From NCBI RefSeq assembly GCF_003428335.1, contig NZ_CP031704.1:1116001-1180000 (forward strand): a stretch of 64,000 bases of DNA, given 5' to 3'. A model generated the notes under the pieces. The model had not been told where the DNA came from, did not search any database, and worked only from the letters and a program-made list of their open reading frames with translations. Positions 34,993-44,015 of the stretch are shown here, one piece after another. Origin of the DNA: Solimonas sp. K1W22B-7 (GTDB lineage: Bacteria; Pseudomonadota; Gammaproteobacteria; Nevskiales; Nevskiaceae). Positions within the stretch are counted from its first letter, which is position 1. Each line of letters begins with the position of its first letter. Made by a program: the position numbers and the translations under genes.

Positions 34993-37373
34993 GCAGCAAA
35001 ATGGAAAGCATCGTCGGCCGCATCGCCGACGTCCTCATCGGCCGCCGCCGCGTCTTCGCGGTGATCTTCGCCATCATCACCGCGCTGTTTGCCGCCAGCG
35101 CCACGCGCGTCAAGCTCGATCCGGGCTTCCTCAAGCTGATCCCGATCAAGCATGAGTACATGCGCACGATGATGGACTACATGCGCGACTTCTCCGGCGC
35201 CAACACGCTGCTGGTGAACCTGCGCTGGAAGGGCGAGGGCGACATCTACAACAAGGAGTTCATGGATGCCCTGCAGGGCGCCACGGACGAGGTGTTCTAC
35301 ATCCCCGGCGTCAACCGCACCAAGGTGTCGTCGCTGTTCACGCCCAGCACCTACTACATCGAGATCACCGAGCAGGGCTTCAACGGCGAGCCGGTGGTGC
35401 CGGCCAAGTATTCCGGCTTGCCGGAAGAGCTGGCGCAGGTGCGCAAGAACGTGGCGCTGTCCGGCCAGATCGGCCTGATCGTCGCCAACGACCTCAAGGG
35501 CGCGATGATCCGCGCCGACCTGCAGGACTACGACCCGAGCAAGGGCCAGGAAGGCCAGCGCGTCGACTACTGGCAGGTGCAGGAGAAGCTCACCGAGATC
35601 CGCCAGAAGTTCGAGAAGGGCAACGTCGAGGTCAACATCATCGGCTTCGCGCGCCTGCTGGGAGACGTCATCTACGGCCTGCTCGGCGTGTTCATCTTCT
35701 TCGGCGTCGCCTTCCTGATCACCATGGCGCTGCTGTTCTGGTACACCCGCTCGATCCGCCTCACCGTAGTGGCCCTGGTGGTGGCGCTGCTGCCGGTGCT
35801 GTGGCTGATCGGCACGCTGCCGCTGATCGGTTTCGGCATCGACCCGATGTCGATCCTGGTGCCGTTCCTGATCTTCTCCATCGGCGTGTCGCACGCGGTG
35901 CAGATGACCAATGCCTGGCGCCAGGAAGTGGTGGCCGGCGCCACGGCGGTGGAAGCCTCGCGCGCGGCCTTCTGCAAGCTGTTCATCCCCGGTGCCGTGG
36001 CGCTGCTGACCAACGCGCTGGGCTTCGCGGTGATCATGTTCATCGACATCCCCATCGTGCACGAGCTGGGCATCACCGCCTGCCTCGGCGTGCTGCTGAT
36101 GATCGCCACCAACAAGATGATCCTGCCGATCATCCTGACCCGCGTGAAGCTGGAAGAGTCCAGCCGCCAGCACTCGCTGCGCGGCCCCTCGAACCTGATG
36201 GGCGGTGTGTGGAAGGCGCTGGCCCGATGCGCCGAACCGAAGACCGCGGTGATCGTGTTCGCGGTCTGCGCGGTGCTGCTGGTGGTGTCCACCATGGCCT
36301 CGCGCAAGATGGTCATCGGCGACTCCGGCAAGGGCGTGCCCGAGCTGCGCCACGACTCGCGCTACAACTACGACGACCGCACCATCAACAGCAGCTACAA
36401 CATCGGCACCGACGTGCTGACGGTGATGGTCGAGGCCAAGCAGTTCGAGGGCGATTCCTGCCTGCACTACGAGGTGGTGGACCTGGTCGACCGCTTCGAG
36501 CTGTACGTGCGCGGCATCGACGGCGTGCAGTCGGTGACCAGCGTCGCCGGCATCGGCAAGCTGGTGATCTCGGCCTTCAACGAGGGCAACCCGCGCTACC
36601 GTGCGCTGCCGCGCACGCAAACCGGCCTGTCCACCGGCTCCAAGGCCTTCGATCCCAACCTGGGCCTCAACAACGAGAGCTGCCGCGCCATCCAGGTGCT
36701 GATCTTCATGAAGAATCACGACGGCACCGTGGTCGCCCACGCCGTCGAGGAGATCAAGAAGTTCATCACCGCCAACCCGGTCAAGGGCGTCAAGCTGCGC
36801 CTGGCCTCGGGCAACGTCGGCGTGATGGCCGCCACCAACGAGGCCGTCGGCTCCGCCGAGGTGACGATGCTGGTGGCGATCTTCGGCGCCCTGGCGCTGC
36901 TGTGCCTGCTGACCTTCCGCTCCCTGACAGCGGTGATCTGCATCATCGTGCCGCTGACCATGGTGTCGATCTTCTGCAACGCCCTGATGGCGGTGCTGGG
37001 CATCGGCCTGAAGGTGGCGACGCTGCCGGTGGTGGCTCTGGGCGTCGGTGTCGGCGTGGACTACGGCATCTACCTGTTCGAGCGCATCCAGCATGACCTG
37101 GACGACGGCAAGGACTTCCGCAGCGCCTTCTACGAAGCCATGCGCCAGCGCGGCACCGCCGCCGTGTTCACCGCCATCACCATGGCGATCGGCGTCGGCA
37201 CCTGGGCGTTCTCGGCACTGAAGTTCCAGGCCGACATGGGCATCCTGCTGGCCTTCATGTTCCTGGTGAACATGCTCGGCGCGATCTGCCTGCTGCCGGC
37301 GCTGGGGGCCTGGTTCTACAAGGGGCAAGGCCGTGCTCCGGCGCCGGTGGCGTCGGCGGCTGGGGTTGGCTAA
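34989..37373 (+). CDS. RND/MMPL-family exporter
   Basis: A 794-residue inner-membrane protein. A first membrane helix (about 21-40) is followed by a large periplasmic loop, five or six helices (about 230-400), a second loop and a last helix bundle (about 620-790), the standard RND duplication. GVGVGVDYGIYLFERI is a typical RND helix. It starts at GTG overlapping the YCF48-like gene. Similar pairs occur in steroid and hydrocarbon degraders and may move hydrophobic substrates or lipids; no substrate can be read. Confidence 0.88.
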   Translation: MSSKMESIVGRIADVLIGRRRVFAVIFAIITALFAASATRVKLDPGFLKLIPIKHEYMRTMMDYMRDFSGANTLLVNLRWKGEGDIYNKEFMDALQGATDEVFYIPGVNRTKVSSLFTPSTYYIEITEQGFNGEPVVPAKYSGLPEELAQVRKNVALSGQIGLIVANDLKGAMIRADLQDYDPSKGQEGQRVDYWQVQEKLTEIRQKFEKGNVEVNIIGFARLLGDVIYGLLGVFIFFGVAFLITMALLFWYTRSIRLTVVALVVALLPVLWLIGTLPLIGFGIDPMSILVPFLIFSIGVSHAVQMTNAWRQEVVAGATAVEASRAAFCKLFIPGAVALLTNALGFAVIMFIDIPIVHELGITACLGVLLMIATNKMILPIILTRVKLEESSRQHSLRGPSNLMGGVWKALARCAEPKTAVIVFAVCAVLLVVSTMASRKMVIGDSGKGVPELRHDSRYNYDDRTINSSYNIGTDVLTVMVEAKQFEGDSCLHYEVVDLVDRFELYVRGIDGVQSVTSVAGIGKLVISAFNEGNPRYRALPRTQTGLSTGSKAFDPNLGLNNESCRAIQVLIFMKNHDGTVVAHAVEEIKKFITANPVKGVKLRLASGNVGVMAATNEAVGSAEVTMLVAIFGALALLCLLTFRSLTAVICIIVPLTMVSIFCNALMAVLGIGLKVATLPVVALGVGVGVDYGIYLFERIQHDLDDGKDFRSAFYEAMRQRGTAAVFTAITMAIGVGTWAFSALKFQADMGILLAFMFLVNMLGAICLLPALGAWFYKGQGRAPAPVASAAGVG

Positions 37374-37388
37374 CTCCATGTTTTTGTT

Positions 37389-37413
37389 CCCCTCTCCCCT
37401 CGCGGGAGAGGGG
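37389..37413. repeat. palindrome CCCCTCTCCC/GGGAGAGGGG
   Basis: Perfect 10-bp stem (37389-37398 with 37404-37413) just after the RND stop, single-hairpin member of the composite family at 26055 and 51033. It may also end transcription. Confidence 0.7.
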
Positions 37414-37546
37414 TAGGGGAGAGGGGGAAGGTAGGCGGTACGCACCTCGCGCTGCTGGAGGGGAATGGGATTAAGATTGGGGGAGCCGTCCATGGCGGGA
37501 CCGCATCTCCTGATCTGGCCCCTGGGCGGCCATCCGTGGCCGCCCG

Positions 37547-37597
37547 TGATTCATCGCAGGCGATGCCATTTAGGCATCGCCAAAGCGCGATGAATCA
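37547..37597. promoter_or_regulatory. double inverted repeat upstream of the AraC gene
   Basis: A perfect 9-bp stem GGCGATGCC/GGCATCGCC (37559-37567/37573-37581) is nested in a perfect 11-bp repeat (37547-37557/37587-37597). It ends about 40 bases before the AraC-type start, so it may be an operator or an RNA structure in the leader. Confidence 0.5.
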
Positions 37598-37635
37598 CCC
37601 AGGCGGCGCGTGGGGTGCCAACCCAGGAGCAGACA

Positions 37636-38649
37636 GTGGCGACATCCGGTCTTCTCAGCCGTTACGCCCGCGCGATGATCGACAGCGCGGAAGCCCACGG
37701 CTACCCGCAGGAAATGATCGGCCAGGCCGTGTCTCTGTCGACCTCGGCCCTGCGCGAGGCCTCCGGCTTCGACTCCACCACGTTCTGCCGCGTCTCGCGC
37801 AACGTGAAGCTGATGATGATGGACGAGTTCTGCGGTCTCACCGCGGACCCCTGCGAGGTCGGCAGTTTCGTGCGCATGTGCGACCGCGCCGTCACCGCCG
37901 GCTCGCTGGGCGAGGCCCTGGCGCATGCCTTCCGCTACTACGAGGGCGTGACCAGCGACATCGGCTTCGACCTGCACGTGCACCCCGACGTCGCTTCGGT
38001 GGCGATGAACATCGCGCGCCCCGAACTGGACCGTCACCGCGTGCAGGTGGAGTGGTGGTTCCTGATCTGGTCGCGCTTCGCCGGCTGGCTGATCGGCGAG
38101 GAAATCCCGCTGGTGGCCGCCGAATTCCCGCATCCGGTTTCCGGCCCGCTGGAGGAGTACGCCGAAGCCTTCAGCGGCCTGAGCCGTTTCTCGCGCCCCA
38201 GTGCCCAGCTGGTGCTGCCGGTGGCCTATCTCGACCGCCCCGTCGTCCGCAGCCGCGACGACCTGCGCCGCTTCATCGAGCCGCAGAGCATCGACCTGGC
38301 CCAGCACGCCGAGGTGGAGCGTTCCCTGCGGTCCCTGCTCAAGGAGCGCCTGCGCCGCCAGCTGCAGGCCAGCGGCGCGCTGCCTTCGATCGAGGAGGTG
38401 GCGGAGTCCTGGCATGTCAGCAGCCAGACCCTGCGCCGCCGGCTCGACACCCAGTTCACCAGCTACCGCATGCTCAAGGAAGAAGTGCGCCGCGAGGAGG
38501 CCGCGCGCCTGCTGCGCGAAGGCCTGCCGATCGGCGAGGCGTCGCTGCGTGCCGGCTTTGCCGAGCCCAACGGCCTGTCGCGCGCGCTCAAGACCTGGGC
38601 GGGGCTCAGCCCCAGCGAGTACCGGGCCTGTACGCGGCAGGCGGGCTGA
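37636..38649 (+). CDS. AraC-family regulator (OruR/ArgR-like type)
   Basis: A 337-residue regulator with an N-terminal Arabinose_bd-like domain (about 1-200) and a C-terminal double HTH (about 240-330: EEVAESWHVSSQTLRRRLDTQFTSYRMLK, then a second helix pair ending WAGLSPSEYRA). GTG 37636 is chosen because AGGAG lies 6 bases upstream; the GTG at 37615 has none. It may control the exporter pair or the following small genes. The ligand is not known. Confidence 0.85.
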   Translation: MATSGLLSRYARAMIDSAEAHGYPQEMIGQAVSLSTSALREASGFDSTTFCRVSRNVKLMMMDEFCGLTADPCEVGSFVRMCDRAVTAGSLGEALAHAFRYYEGVTSDIGFDLHVHPDVASVAMNIARPELDRHRVQVEWWFLIWSRFAGWLIGEEIPLVAAEFPHPVSGPLEEYAEAFSGLSRFSRPSAQLVLPVAYLDRPVVRSRDDLRRFIEPQSIDLAQHAEVERSLRSLLKERLRRQLQASGALPSIEEVAESWHVSSQTLRRRLDTQFTSYRMLKEEVRREEAARLLREGLPIGEASLRAGFAEPNGLSRALKTWAGLSPSEYRACTRQAG

Positions 38650-38731
38650 AAGCGGCCCGGCCCGATCGGCCATTCACCCCGCGCCGGAAAGGCGTAAAGT
38701 GCCCCGGAGAGTCAGCACACGGGGGTGTCGC

Positions 38732-38911
38732 ATGAACCAAAAGACAGGCTCGTTCCATCACGGGACGCGGTTTCTTTTTGCCTGCGCGGCGCTGGGCGCC
38801 TGCCTGCTGGTCGCCAGTTGCGGCGGTGGCGGTGGCGGTGGCGGTTCCTCCAGTTCCGGTCCGCCATTGGCCTGGGACGACGGCAGCTGGGACCAGGTCA
38901 CCTGGCAGTAA
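38732..38911 (+). CDS. small lipoprotein with poly-Gly stretch
   Basis: A 59-residue protein with a basic N-terminus, a hydrophobic segment (about 14-28) and a lipobox VASC at 27-30, directly followed by eight glycines and a Ser run, then an acidic Trp-containing tail. This is a typical lipoprotein signal with a flexible linker. There is no known family. It precedes the next exported protein by 19 bases and both may be one unit. Confidence 0.65.
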   Translation: MNQKTGSFHHGTRFLFACAALGACLLVASCGGGGGGGGSSSSGPPLAWDDGSWDQVTWQ

Positions 38912-38930
38912 ATCCACAAGGAGAATTCGA

Positions 38931-39644
38931 ATGCGCAAGATGATGATCGCAGCAGTCCTGCTGCTCGGCGCCGGCTCGGCCCATGCCGCCTCGGTGCCCA
39001 ATACCTTCACCGCCGGCGCACCGGCCAAGGCCTCCGAGGTCAACGCCAATTTCGCCGCCCTGGTCACGGCCGTGACCGCGCTTGAGGCCAAGGTGGCGAC
39101 GCTGGAAACCAAGGTAACGGCGCTGGAGGCGGCCAATGGCCCGCTGACCGTCGCCGACGTGGTCGGCAGCTACCACCTGATGGGCATCAAGACCAAGACC
39201 GGCAGCGAGGCGGTCCAACGCCGCTTCAAGTCGGGATCGTCGTCCACCGAAGGTACGGTGACCTTCGCCGCCAATGGCACCTTCACCGCCTCTATCATCC
39301 AGAAGTCGGACGAGTACAGCGGCAAGGCACAGCAGTGCAAGTCCGTTGCCGCTACCACCAGCAGCTTCCAGGGGCATGATCACCAATACACCGCCGCTGG
39401 ATGCACCGAGAGCGCCGACGCCTTCATCTCATCGGCGCAAAACCCACCGGCGCAGCAGCAAGGCGGTACCTGGGTGCTGAACGCGCAGGCCGGCACGATC
39501 ACGCTGACACCGAGCGGCGAAACGCCCCTCACTGCCTCCTTCTCCAAGAGCGGCCGCGTGGCTTTCCTGCTGACGGTGGACCCGGAAAACGACCCCAGCA
39601 ACCCGGGCCGATCCTATTCGCTGGAGGTGTTGGTGAAGCAGTAG
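38931..39644 (+). CDS. exported protein with coiled coil, unknown function
   Basis: A 237-residue secreted protein. A signal peptide ends about residue 19 (GSAHA). It is followed by VPNTFTAGAPAKASEVNANF, a motif found near trimeric-fibre or tail-like stalks, then a heptad-type coiled coil (VTALEAKVATLETKVTALEAAN) and a globular C-terminal domain of about 170 residues. AAGGAG precedes the start. Function unknown; it may trimerise on the cell surface with the preceding lipoprotein. Confidence 0.8.
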   Translation: MRKMMIAAVLLLGAGSAHAASVPNTFTAGAPAKASEVNANFAALVTAVTALEAKVATLETKVTALEAANGPLTVADVVGSYHLMGIKTKTGSEAVQRRFKSGSSSTEGTVTFAANGTFTASIIQKSDEYSGKAQQCKSVAATTSSFQGHDHQYTAAGCTESADAFISSAQNPPAQQQGGTWVLNAQAGTITLTPSGETPLTASFSKSGRVAFLLTVDPENDPSNPGRSYSLEVLVKQ

Positions 39645-39656
39645 CTGCAGGAGCAA

Positions 39657-39718
39657 GTGGGAGCGACGCAAGTCGCGATCTTTTCGCCCTGAAAGATCGC
39701 GACTCGCGTCGCTCCCAC
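39657..39718. repeat. palindrome GTGGGAGCGACGC...GCGTCGCTCCCAC
   Basis: Perfect outer arms (39657-39669 with 39706-39718) and an inner AGTCGCGATC / GATCGCGACT repeat. It belongs to the common GGGAGCGAC-type REP family. The rest of the gap, 39719-39954, holds a short AT-rich stretch (39820-39890) that may be a promoter; no clear -10/-35 pair could be fixed. Confidence 0.75.
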
Positions 39719-39954
39719 GTTCCTTTGCATCGGACCGGGCTCTACCTCAAATGTGTCAGGCCGCCCCGCCCGCCCCCGGGTAAGTTGCACTCACAAAGCG
39801 CCCCACACCCCTTGCGAGCCATTGATTCACAAGGTTTTTGCGGCGGGATTCGCGGTTGTCAGATTTTGCTATGGGCCACCGCCGACCCGCTGTCTATGCT
39901 GGGACGGTACAGGCTGGCGCCCGCCGGCCATAAAACAGCGTGGAGGAGCAGCAC

Positions 39955-41055
39955 ATGGTCGAGTTAGCCCAGGAAAAGCTGGTATCGGTGGATTCCCACG
40001 TCCATTTCACGGATGACTGGGTCAAGGCCCGCCTGCGCAAGGAACTGCACGAGGTCTGGGACGACGCCAACCGCAAGGCCGAGGAGTACGCGGCCAAGGT
40101 GCTGCGTGGCGGCCAGCCGCAGCTGGAGCTGGAAGATTTCGTGGACCCGGAAGCCGCCAAGGACCCGGGCCATTTCAACCCGGAAGGCAAGCTCAAGGCG
40201 ATGGACCTGGACGGCGTCTACGCCGAGGTCATCTTCCCGGAGCTGGCCGGCGCCAAGATCGCCAACCCCTTCCTGATGGGTGACAACTGGAAGGAAGTGT
40301 TCCAGGGCTACAACAACGCCATGGCCGACTTCGCGGCGCATGACCCGGTACGCCTGATGACGGCCTACCAGCTGCCGCTGTACGACATCGACTTCGCGCT
40401 CAAGGAAGTCGAGCGCCTGGCGCGCGACAAGAAGGCGCGCTGCGTGCAGCTGACGCCGTTCCCCTCGGACCTGGGCCTGCCGGACTTCTACGACAAGCGC
40501 TACGCGCCGCTGTGGTCGCTGCTGGAAGAGACCAACCTGACGATCCTCAACCACCTGGATCTGCACAAGAACCTGTGGGACACCTTCCGCCGCGATCCGA
40601 CGCCGCAGAAGGGCATCTTCACCGGCCTGGCCTGGGCGCCGCTGGCCGAGACGATCTGCATGTGGATCCTCACCGGCACGCTGGAAAAGTATCCCAAGCT
40701 CAAGGTGCTGTTCGTCGAGCCGGGTCTGGGCTGGCTGCCCTGGTTCTTCGAGTCGCTGCTGGATCCGCGCATGCACCAGCACTACACGTTCCCGGGCGTG
40801 AAGAAGCCGCCTTCTGAGACCTTCCGCCAGCAGTGCGGCGCCACCTTCATGTACGAGCCGCGCGGCCTGACCGAGTGCTACAAGTACTTCGGCCCCGACT
40901 GCCTGTACTGGTCCACCGACTTCCCGCACCCGGCCACCTGCTGGCCCAACTCGCGCAAGCAGGTCGTGAGCCAGTTCGCCGAAGCCGGCATTCCCGAGGC
41001 CGATCGCATCAAGATCACCTCCGGCAATGCACGCAAGACCTTCGGCCTGGGCTGA
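39955..41055 (+). CDS. amidohydrolase-2 family protein
   Basis: A 366-residue metal-dependent hydrolase of the ACMSD/amidohydrolase-2 family. Metal ligands are suggested by VDSHVHF (about 11-17), ILNHLDLH and STDFPHP. Such proteins act as decarboxylases or hydrolases on cyclic acids. ATG 39955 is chosen for the GGAGGAG site; the GTG 15 bases earlier has no ribosome site. The place among steroid genes suggests an intermediate as substrate, but no step can be named. Confidence 0.82.
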   Translation: MVELAQEKLVSVDSHVHFTDDWVKARLRKELHEVWDDANRKAEEYAAKVLRGGQPQLELEDFVDPEAAKDPGHFNPEGKLKAMDLDGVYAEVIFPELAGAKIANPFLMGDNWKEVFQGYNNAMADFAAHDPVRLMTAYQLPLYDIDFALKEVERLARDKKARCVQLTPFPSDLGLPDFYDKRYAPLWSLLEETNLTILNHLDLHKNLWDTFRRDPTPQKGIFTGLAWAPLAETICMWILTGTLEKYPKLKVLFVEPGLGWLPWFFESLLDPRMHQHYTFPGVKKPPSETFRQQCGATFMYEPRGLTECYKYFGPDCLYWSTDFPHPATCWPNSRKQVVSQFAEAGIPEADRIKITSGNARKTFGLG

Positions 41056-41065
41056 AGGGATGTGA

Positions 41066-41095
41066 GGGCGGGGCGCCGGCAACGGCGTCCCGCCC
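41066..41095 (+). terminator. GC-rich hairpin after amidohydrolase gene
   Basis: 12-bp stem (41066-41077 with 41084-41095, one G-T pair) followed by GTCTGTTT. Probable terminator. Confidence 0.7.
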
Positions 41096-41116
41096 GTCTG
41101 TTTACAGCGGTTTTTG

Positions 41117-41188
41117 GCCGCGGATCACGCGGATGAACGCGGATTAAAAAGACGTTCTTGATCCGCGTTCATCCGCGTGATCCGCGGC
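41117..41188. repeat. perfect 28-bp palindrome (CCGCGGAT family)
   Basis: Arms 41117-41144 and 41161-41188 are exact inverse copies over 28 bp with a 16-base loop. Related to 28507-28620. Confidence 0.85.
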
Positions 41189-41231
41189 AAACAAGCTTTA
41201 GATCGAATTTCGCAAGACTTAAGGAGCGGAC

Positions 41232-43790
41232 ATGGCTGGAGTTCTCGAGAAACTGAAAGTGCTGGACCTGACCTGGGGTATCGCGGGCCCGATGGCCACG
41301 ATGCTGCTGGCGGACAACGGCGCTGAGGTCACCAAGATCGAACCGCCGGGCGGCGATCCCTTCCGCAACCAGCTGGGCTACAAGGTCTGGCAGCGCGGCA
41401 AGCGCAGCGCGATCCTCGACCTGAAGAATGCCGACGACAAGAAGACCTTCCTGGCACTGGCGCAGACCGCCGACGTGCTGGTGGAGTCCTACTCGCCCGG
41501 CACCACCGACAAGCTCGGTATCGACTACAAGACCCTGAGCGCACTCAACCCGCGCCTGGTGTACTGCTCCATCACCGGCTACGGCCGTGACAACGAGTTG
41601 AGCAACCGTCCGGCCTACGACGCACTGGTGCAGGCCCGCACGGGCCTGATGCACGAGCAGCGCGGCTGGGCGGAAGGCGCGCTCAACCACATGAACGGCG
41701 AGCCCGATCCCTATCCGGATCTCGAGATCCCGCAGGACTGGGTGCAGGGCGCCGCGCGCGAGGGCCCGCTGTTCGTGGCCTCGCACTGGCCCAGCCTGGG
41801 TGCGTTCTTCACCGCCAGCCTCGGCATTTCCGCCGCGCTGCGTGCGCGTGAAATCACCGGCAAGGGCCAGTGGGTGGAAACTTCATTGCTGCAGGGCGCC
41901 TTCGCCGGCGCTGCCGGTGTCTGGCAGCGCGCCGAGAAGATCGACGCCCCGGGCTTCGACACCTGGATCCTCGGCAACCGCTCGCCCAAGGGCCACTTCC
42001 AGGCCAAGGACGGCAAGTGGCTGCACAACTGGGTGCCGAACCCGCGCTTCATCCTGCAGGCCGCCGAGGGCGACACGCTCAATGCCTCGCCGGACCTCAC
42101 GGTCCAGAACGATCCCGACCGCTTCGGCACCGGCCCCGAGGAAATCCTGGTGATGTCGCATTACCAGCCGATCCTGGCCGAGGCCGTCGCCAAGTTCCCG
42201 GTCAAGGACTGGGTGGATGCCGCCGCCACCGCCGAGATGACGATGCAGCCGGTGCGCAGCATCGAGGAATCGCTGGCCGACCCGGCCTTCCTCGAGGACG
42301 GCTGCGCGACCGAAACCCATGATCCCGAGCTGGGCACGATCCGCACCGTCGGCAATGCCTTCAACATGAGCAAGACCCAGGGCAAGCCCGGCACCGCGCC
42401 GGTCAAGCCGGGCGCGAACACGGCCGAAGTGAAGGCCGAGGCTGCGAAGATCATCGCCGAGGCCAGGGCCGCCACCGCGGTTGCCAATGGCAAGAAGCTC
42501 AAGGCGCCGCTGGAAGGCATCACCGTGCTCGACCTGGGCCTGGCCATCGCCGGCCCCTTCGGCACGCAGCTGCTCAGCGACCTCGGCGCCACGGTGATCA
42601 AGGTCAACGGCCTGTTCGATCTCTTCTGGCACCGCGTGCACATCGCCTACATGGCCAACCGCGGCAAGAAGAGCATCACGCTGAACCTGAAGGACCCGCG
42701 CGCGATGAAGATCCTGCTGGATCTGGTCAAGCAGGCCGACGTGGTGCAGCACAACATGCGCTACGACGCCGCAGAGCGCCTGAAGATCGACTACGAGTCC
42801 CTCAAGCAGATCAACCCGAAGCTGATCTACTGCCACACCCGCGGCTTCGAGCGCGGCGTGCGCGCCGGCCTGCCGGGCAACGACCAGACCGGCGCCTGCC
42901 TGTCCGGCATCCAGTACGAGGACGGCGGCATGGGCCGCGCCGGCTACAACGGCGAAGTCGGCCGTCCGCTGTGGAGCTTCACCAGCTTCGGCGATACCGG
43001 CAACGGCTTCCTGTCCGCCGTGGCTATCGTCAACGCGATCTACCACCGCGACCGTAGCGGCGAAGGCCAGTTCGTCGACACCTCGATCATCAACGCCGCG
43101 CTGCTCAACACCAGCTACGCCGTCGCCACGCCGGACGGCAAGGGCTTCGAGCGCCCGCGCATCGGCGGCGACCAGGTCGGCTATTCCGCTGGCCATCGCC
43201 TGTACAACACGAAGGACGGCTGGCTGTGCTTCGTGCTGGTGGAGCAGTCGCACTGGGACGAGCTGTTCGCCGTCATCGGCAAGCCCGAGCTGGTCACCGA
43301 CGCGCGCTTCGCCACGTTCGAAGCCCGCACGAAGAACGATGCGGAGTTGGCGAAGATCGTCGCCGACGTGCTGGCCGGCGATACGGCCGCCAGCTGGTTC
43401 GGCAAGCTCGATGCCGCCGGCGTGCCGGTGGAAGTGGTCGATGCCGAGTTCTCGCGCAAGCTGCACGACAACGCCGAGTTCCAGAAGCGCCAGTGGACCG
43501 TGTCCTACCCGCACCCGGTGGTCGGCAAGCTCGACCAGATCGGCCTGCTGGTGAGCCTGTCCGACACCCCCGGCGTGATCCAGGGTCGCCCGCTGCTGGT
43601 TGGCGAGCACACCAAGGAAATCCTCGGCGGCATGGGCTACACCGAGGACCAGGTGAAGACCATGGAAGAGCAGTTCGCGATCGGCTTCGTCGGCATGCCG
43701 CGCATGCCGCCGCGTCCGGCGCCGGGCGCCGCGCCTGCCGCGCCGAAGCCGGGCATGGCGAGCATGCTGGAGAAAGAAGGGAACAAGTAA
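41232..43790 (+). CDS. fused two-domain CaiB/BaiF-type CoA-transferase
   Basis: An 852-residue protein with two family III CoA-transferase domains (about 1-395 and 430-825) and a Pro/Ala-rich end. These enzymes move CoA between acids through an aspartyl thioester. By alignment of the motif before GI..AL, the second domain keeps the catalytic Asp (D588 in SFGDTGNG), while the first has Ser at that place (S188 in WPSLGAFF). The fused protein thus looks like a pseudo-dimer with one active half. AAGGAG precedes the ATG. It probably activates or recycles a steroid acid; the partner acid is unknown. Confidence 0.87.
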   Translation: MAGVLEKLKVLDLTWGIAGPMATMLLADNGAEVTKIEPPGGDPFRNQLGYKVWQRGKRSAILDLKNADDKKTFLALAQTADVLVESYSPGTTDKLGIDYKTLSALNPRLVYCSITGYGRDNELSNRPAYDALVQARTGLMHEQRGWAEGALNHMNGEPDPYPDLEIPQDWVQGAAREGPLFVASHWPSLGAFFTASLGISAALRAREITGKGQWVETSLLQGAFAGAAGVWQRAEKIDAPGFDTWILGNRSPKGHFQAKDGKWLHNWVPNPRFILQAAEGDTLNASPDLTVQNDPDRFGTGPEEILVMSHYQPILAEAVAKFPVKDWVDAAATAEMTMQPVRSIEESLADPAFLEDGCATETHDPELGTIRTVGNAFNMSKTQGKPGTAPVKPGANTAEVKAEAAKIIAEARAATAVANGKKLKAPLEGITVLDLGLAIAGPFGTQLLSDLGATVIKVNGLFDLFWHRVHIAYMANRGKKSITLNLKDPRAMKILLDLVKQADVVQHNMRYDAAERLKIDYESLKQINPKLIYCHTRGFERGVRAGLPGNDQTGACLSGIQYEDGGMGRAGYNGEVGRPLWSFTSFGDTGNGFLSAVAIVNAIYHRDRSGEGQFVDTSIINAALLNTSYAVATPDGKGFERPRIGGDQVGYSAGHRLYNTKDGWLCFVLVEQSHWDELFAVIGKPELVTDARFATFEARTKNDAELAKIVADVLAGDTAASWFGKLDAAGVPVEVVDAEFSRKLHDNAEFQKRQWTVSYPHPVVGKLDQIGLLVSLSDTPGVIQGRPLLVGEHTKEILGGMGYTEDQVKTMEEQFAIGFVGMPRMPPRPAPGAAPAAPKPGMASMLEKEGNK

Positions 43791-43809
43791 CAGCAAGCAA
43801 CAAAACGAA

Positions 43810-43836
43810 GGGCCGGGAGAAATCCCGGCCCTTTTT
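43810..43836 (+). terminator. rho-independent terminator
   Basis: Perfect 9-bp stem GGGCCGGGA/TCCCGGCCC (43810-43818, 43823-43831), GAAA loop and TTTTT, 20 bases after the CoA-transferase stop. Confidence 0.92.
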
Positions 43837-43859
43837 CCTTCCGGCAACAATCACCCTAC

Positions 43860-43990
43860 CGTTCATCCCGAGTGCCGCGCCCCTCGATACAACCCGCCAT
43901 GGCGGGTCACTCGGGATGACCGGCCGGTGTATCGAGGCGCGCGCCGTGGCTCGATACGCGACGCTGCGCGGCGGTACTCGCCATGAACGG
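43860..43990. repeat. palindromic repeat cluster (GTTCATCCCGAGTG / TATCGAGG)
   Basis: Two interleaved inverted repeats: CATCCCGAGTG with CACTCGGGATG, and TATCGAGG-containing arms ending CATGAACGG. Same family as 7590-7688. Confidence 0.7.
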
Positions 43991-44015
43991 ATCGGCTACT
44001 GATCAGGAGTCCCCC

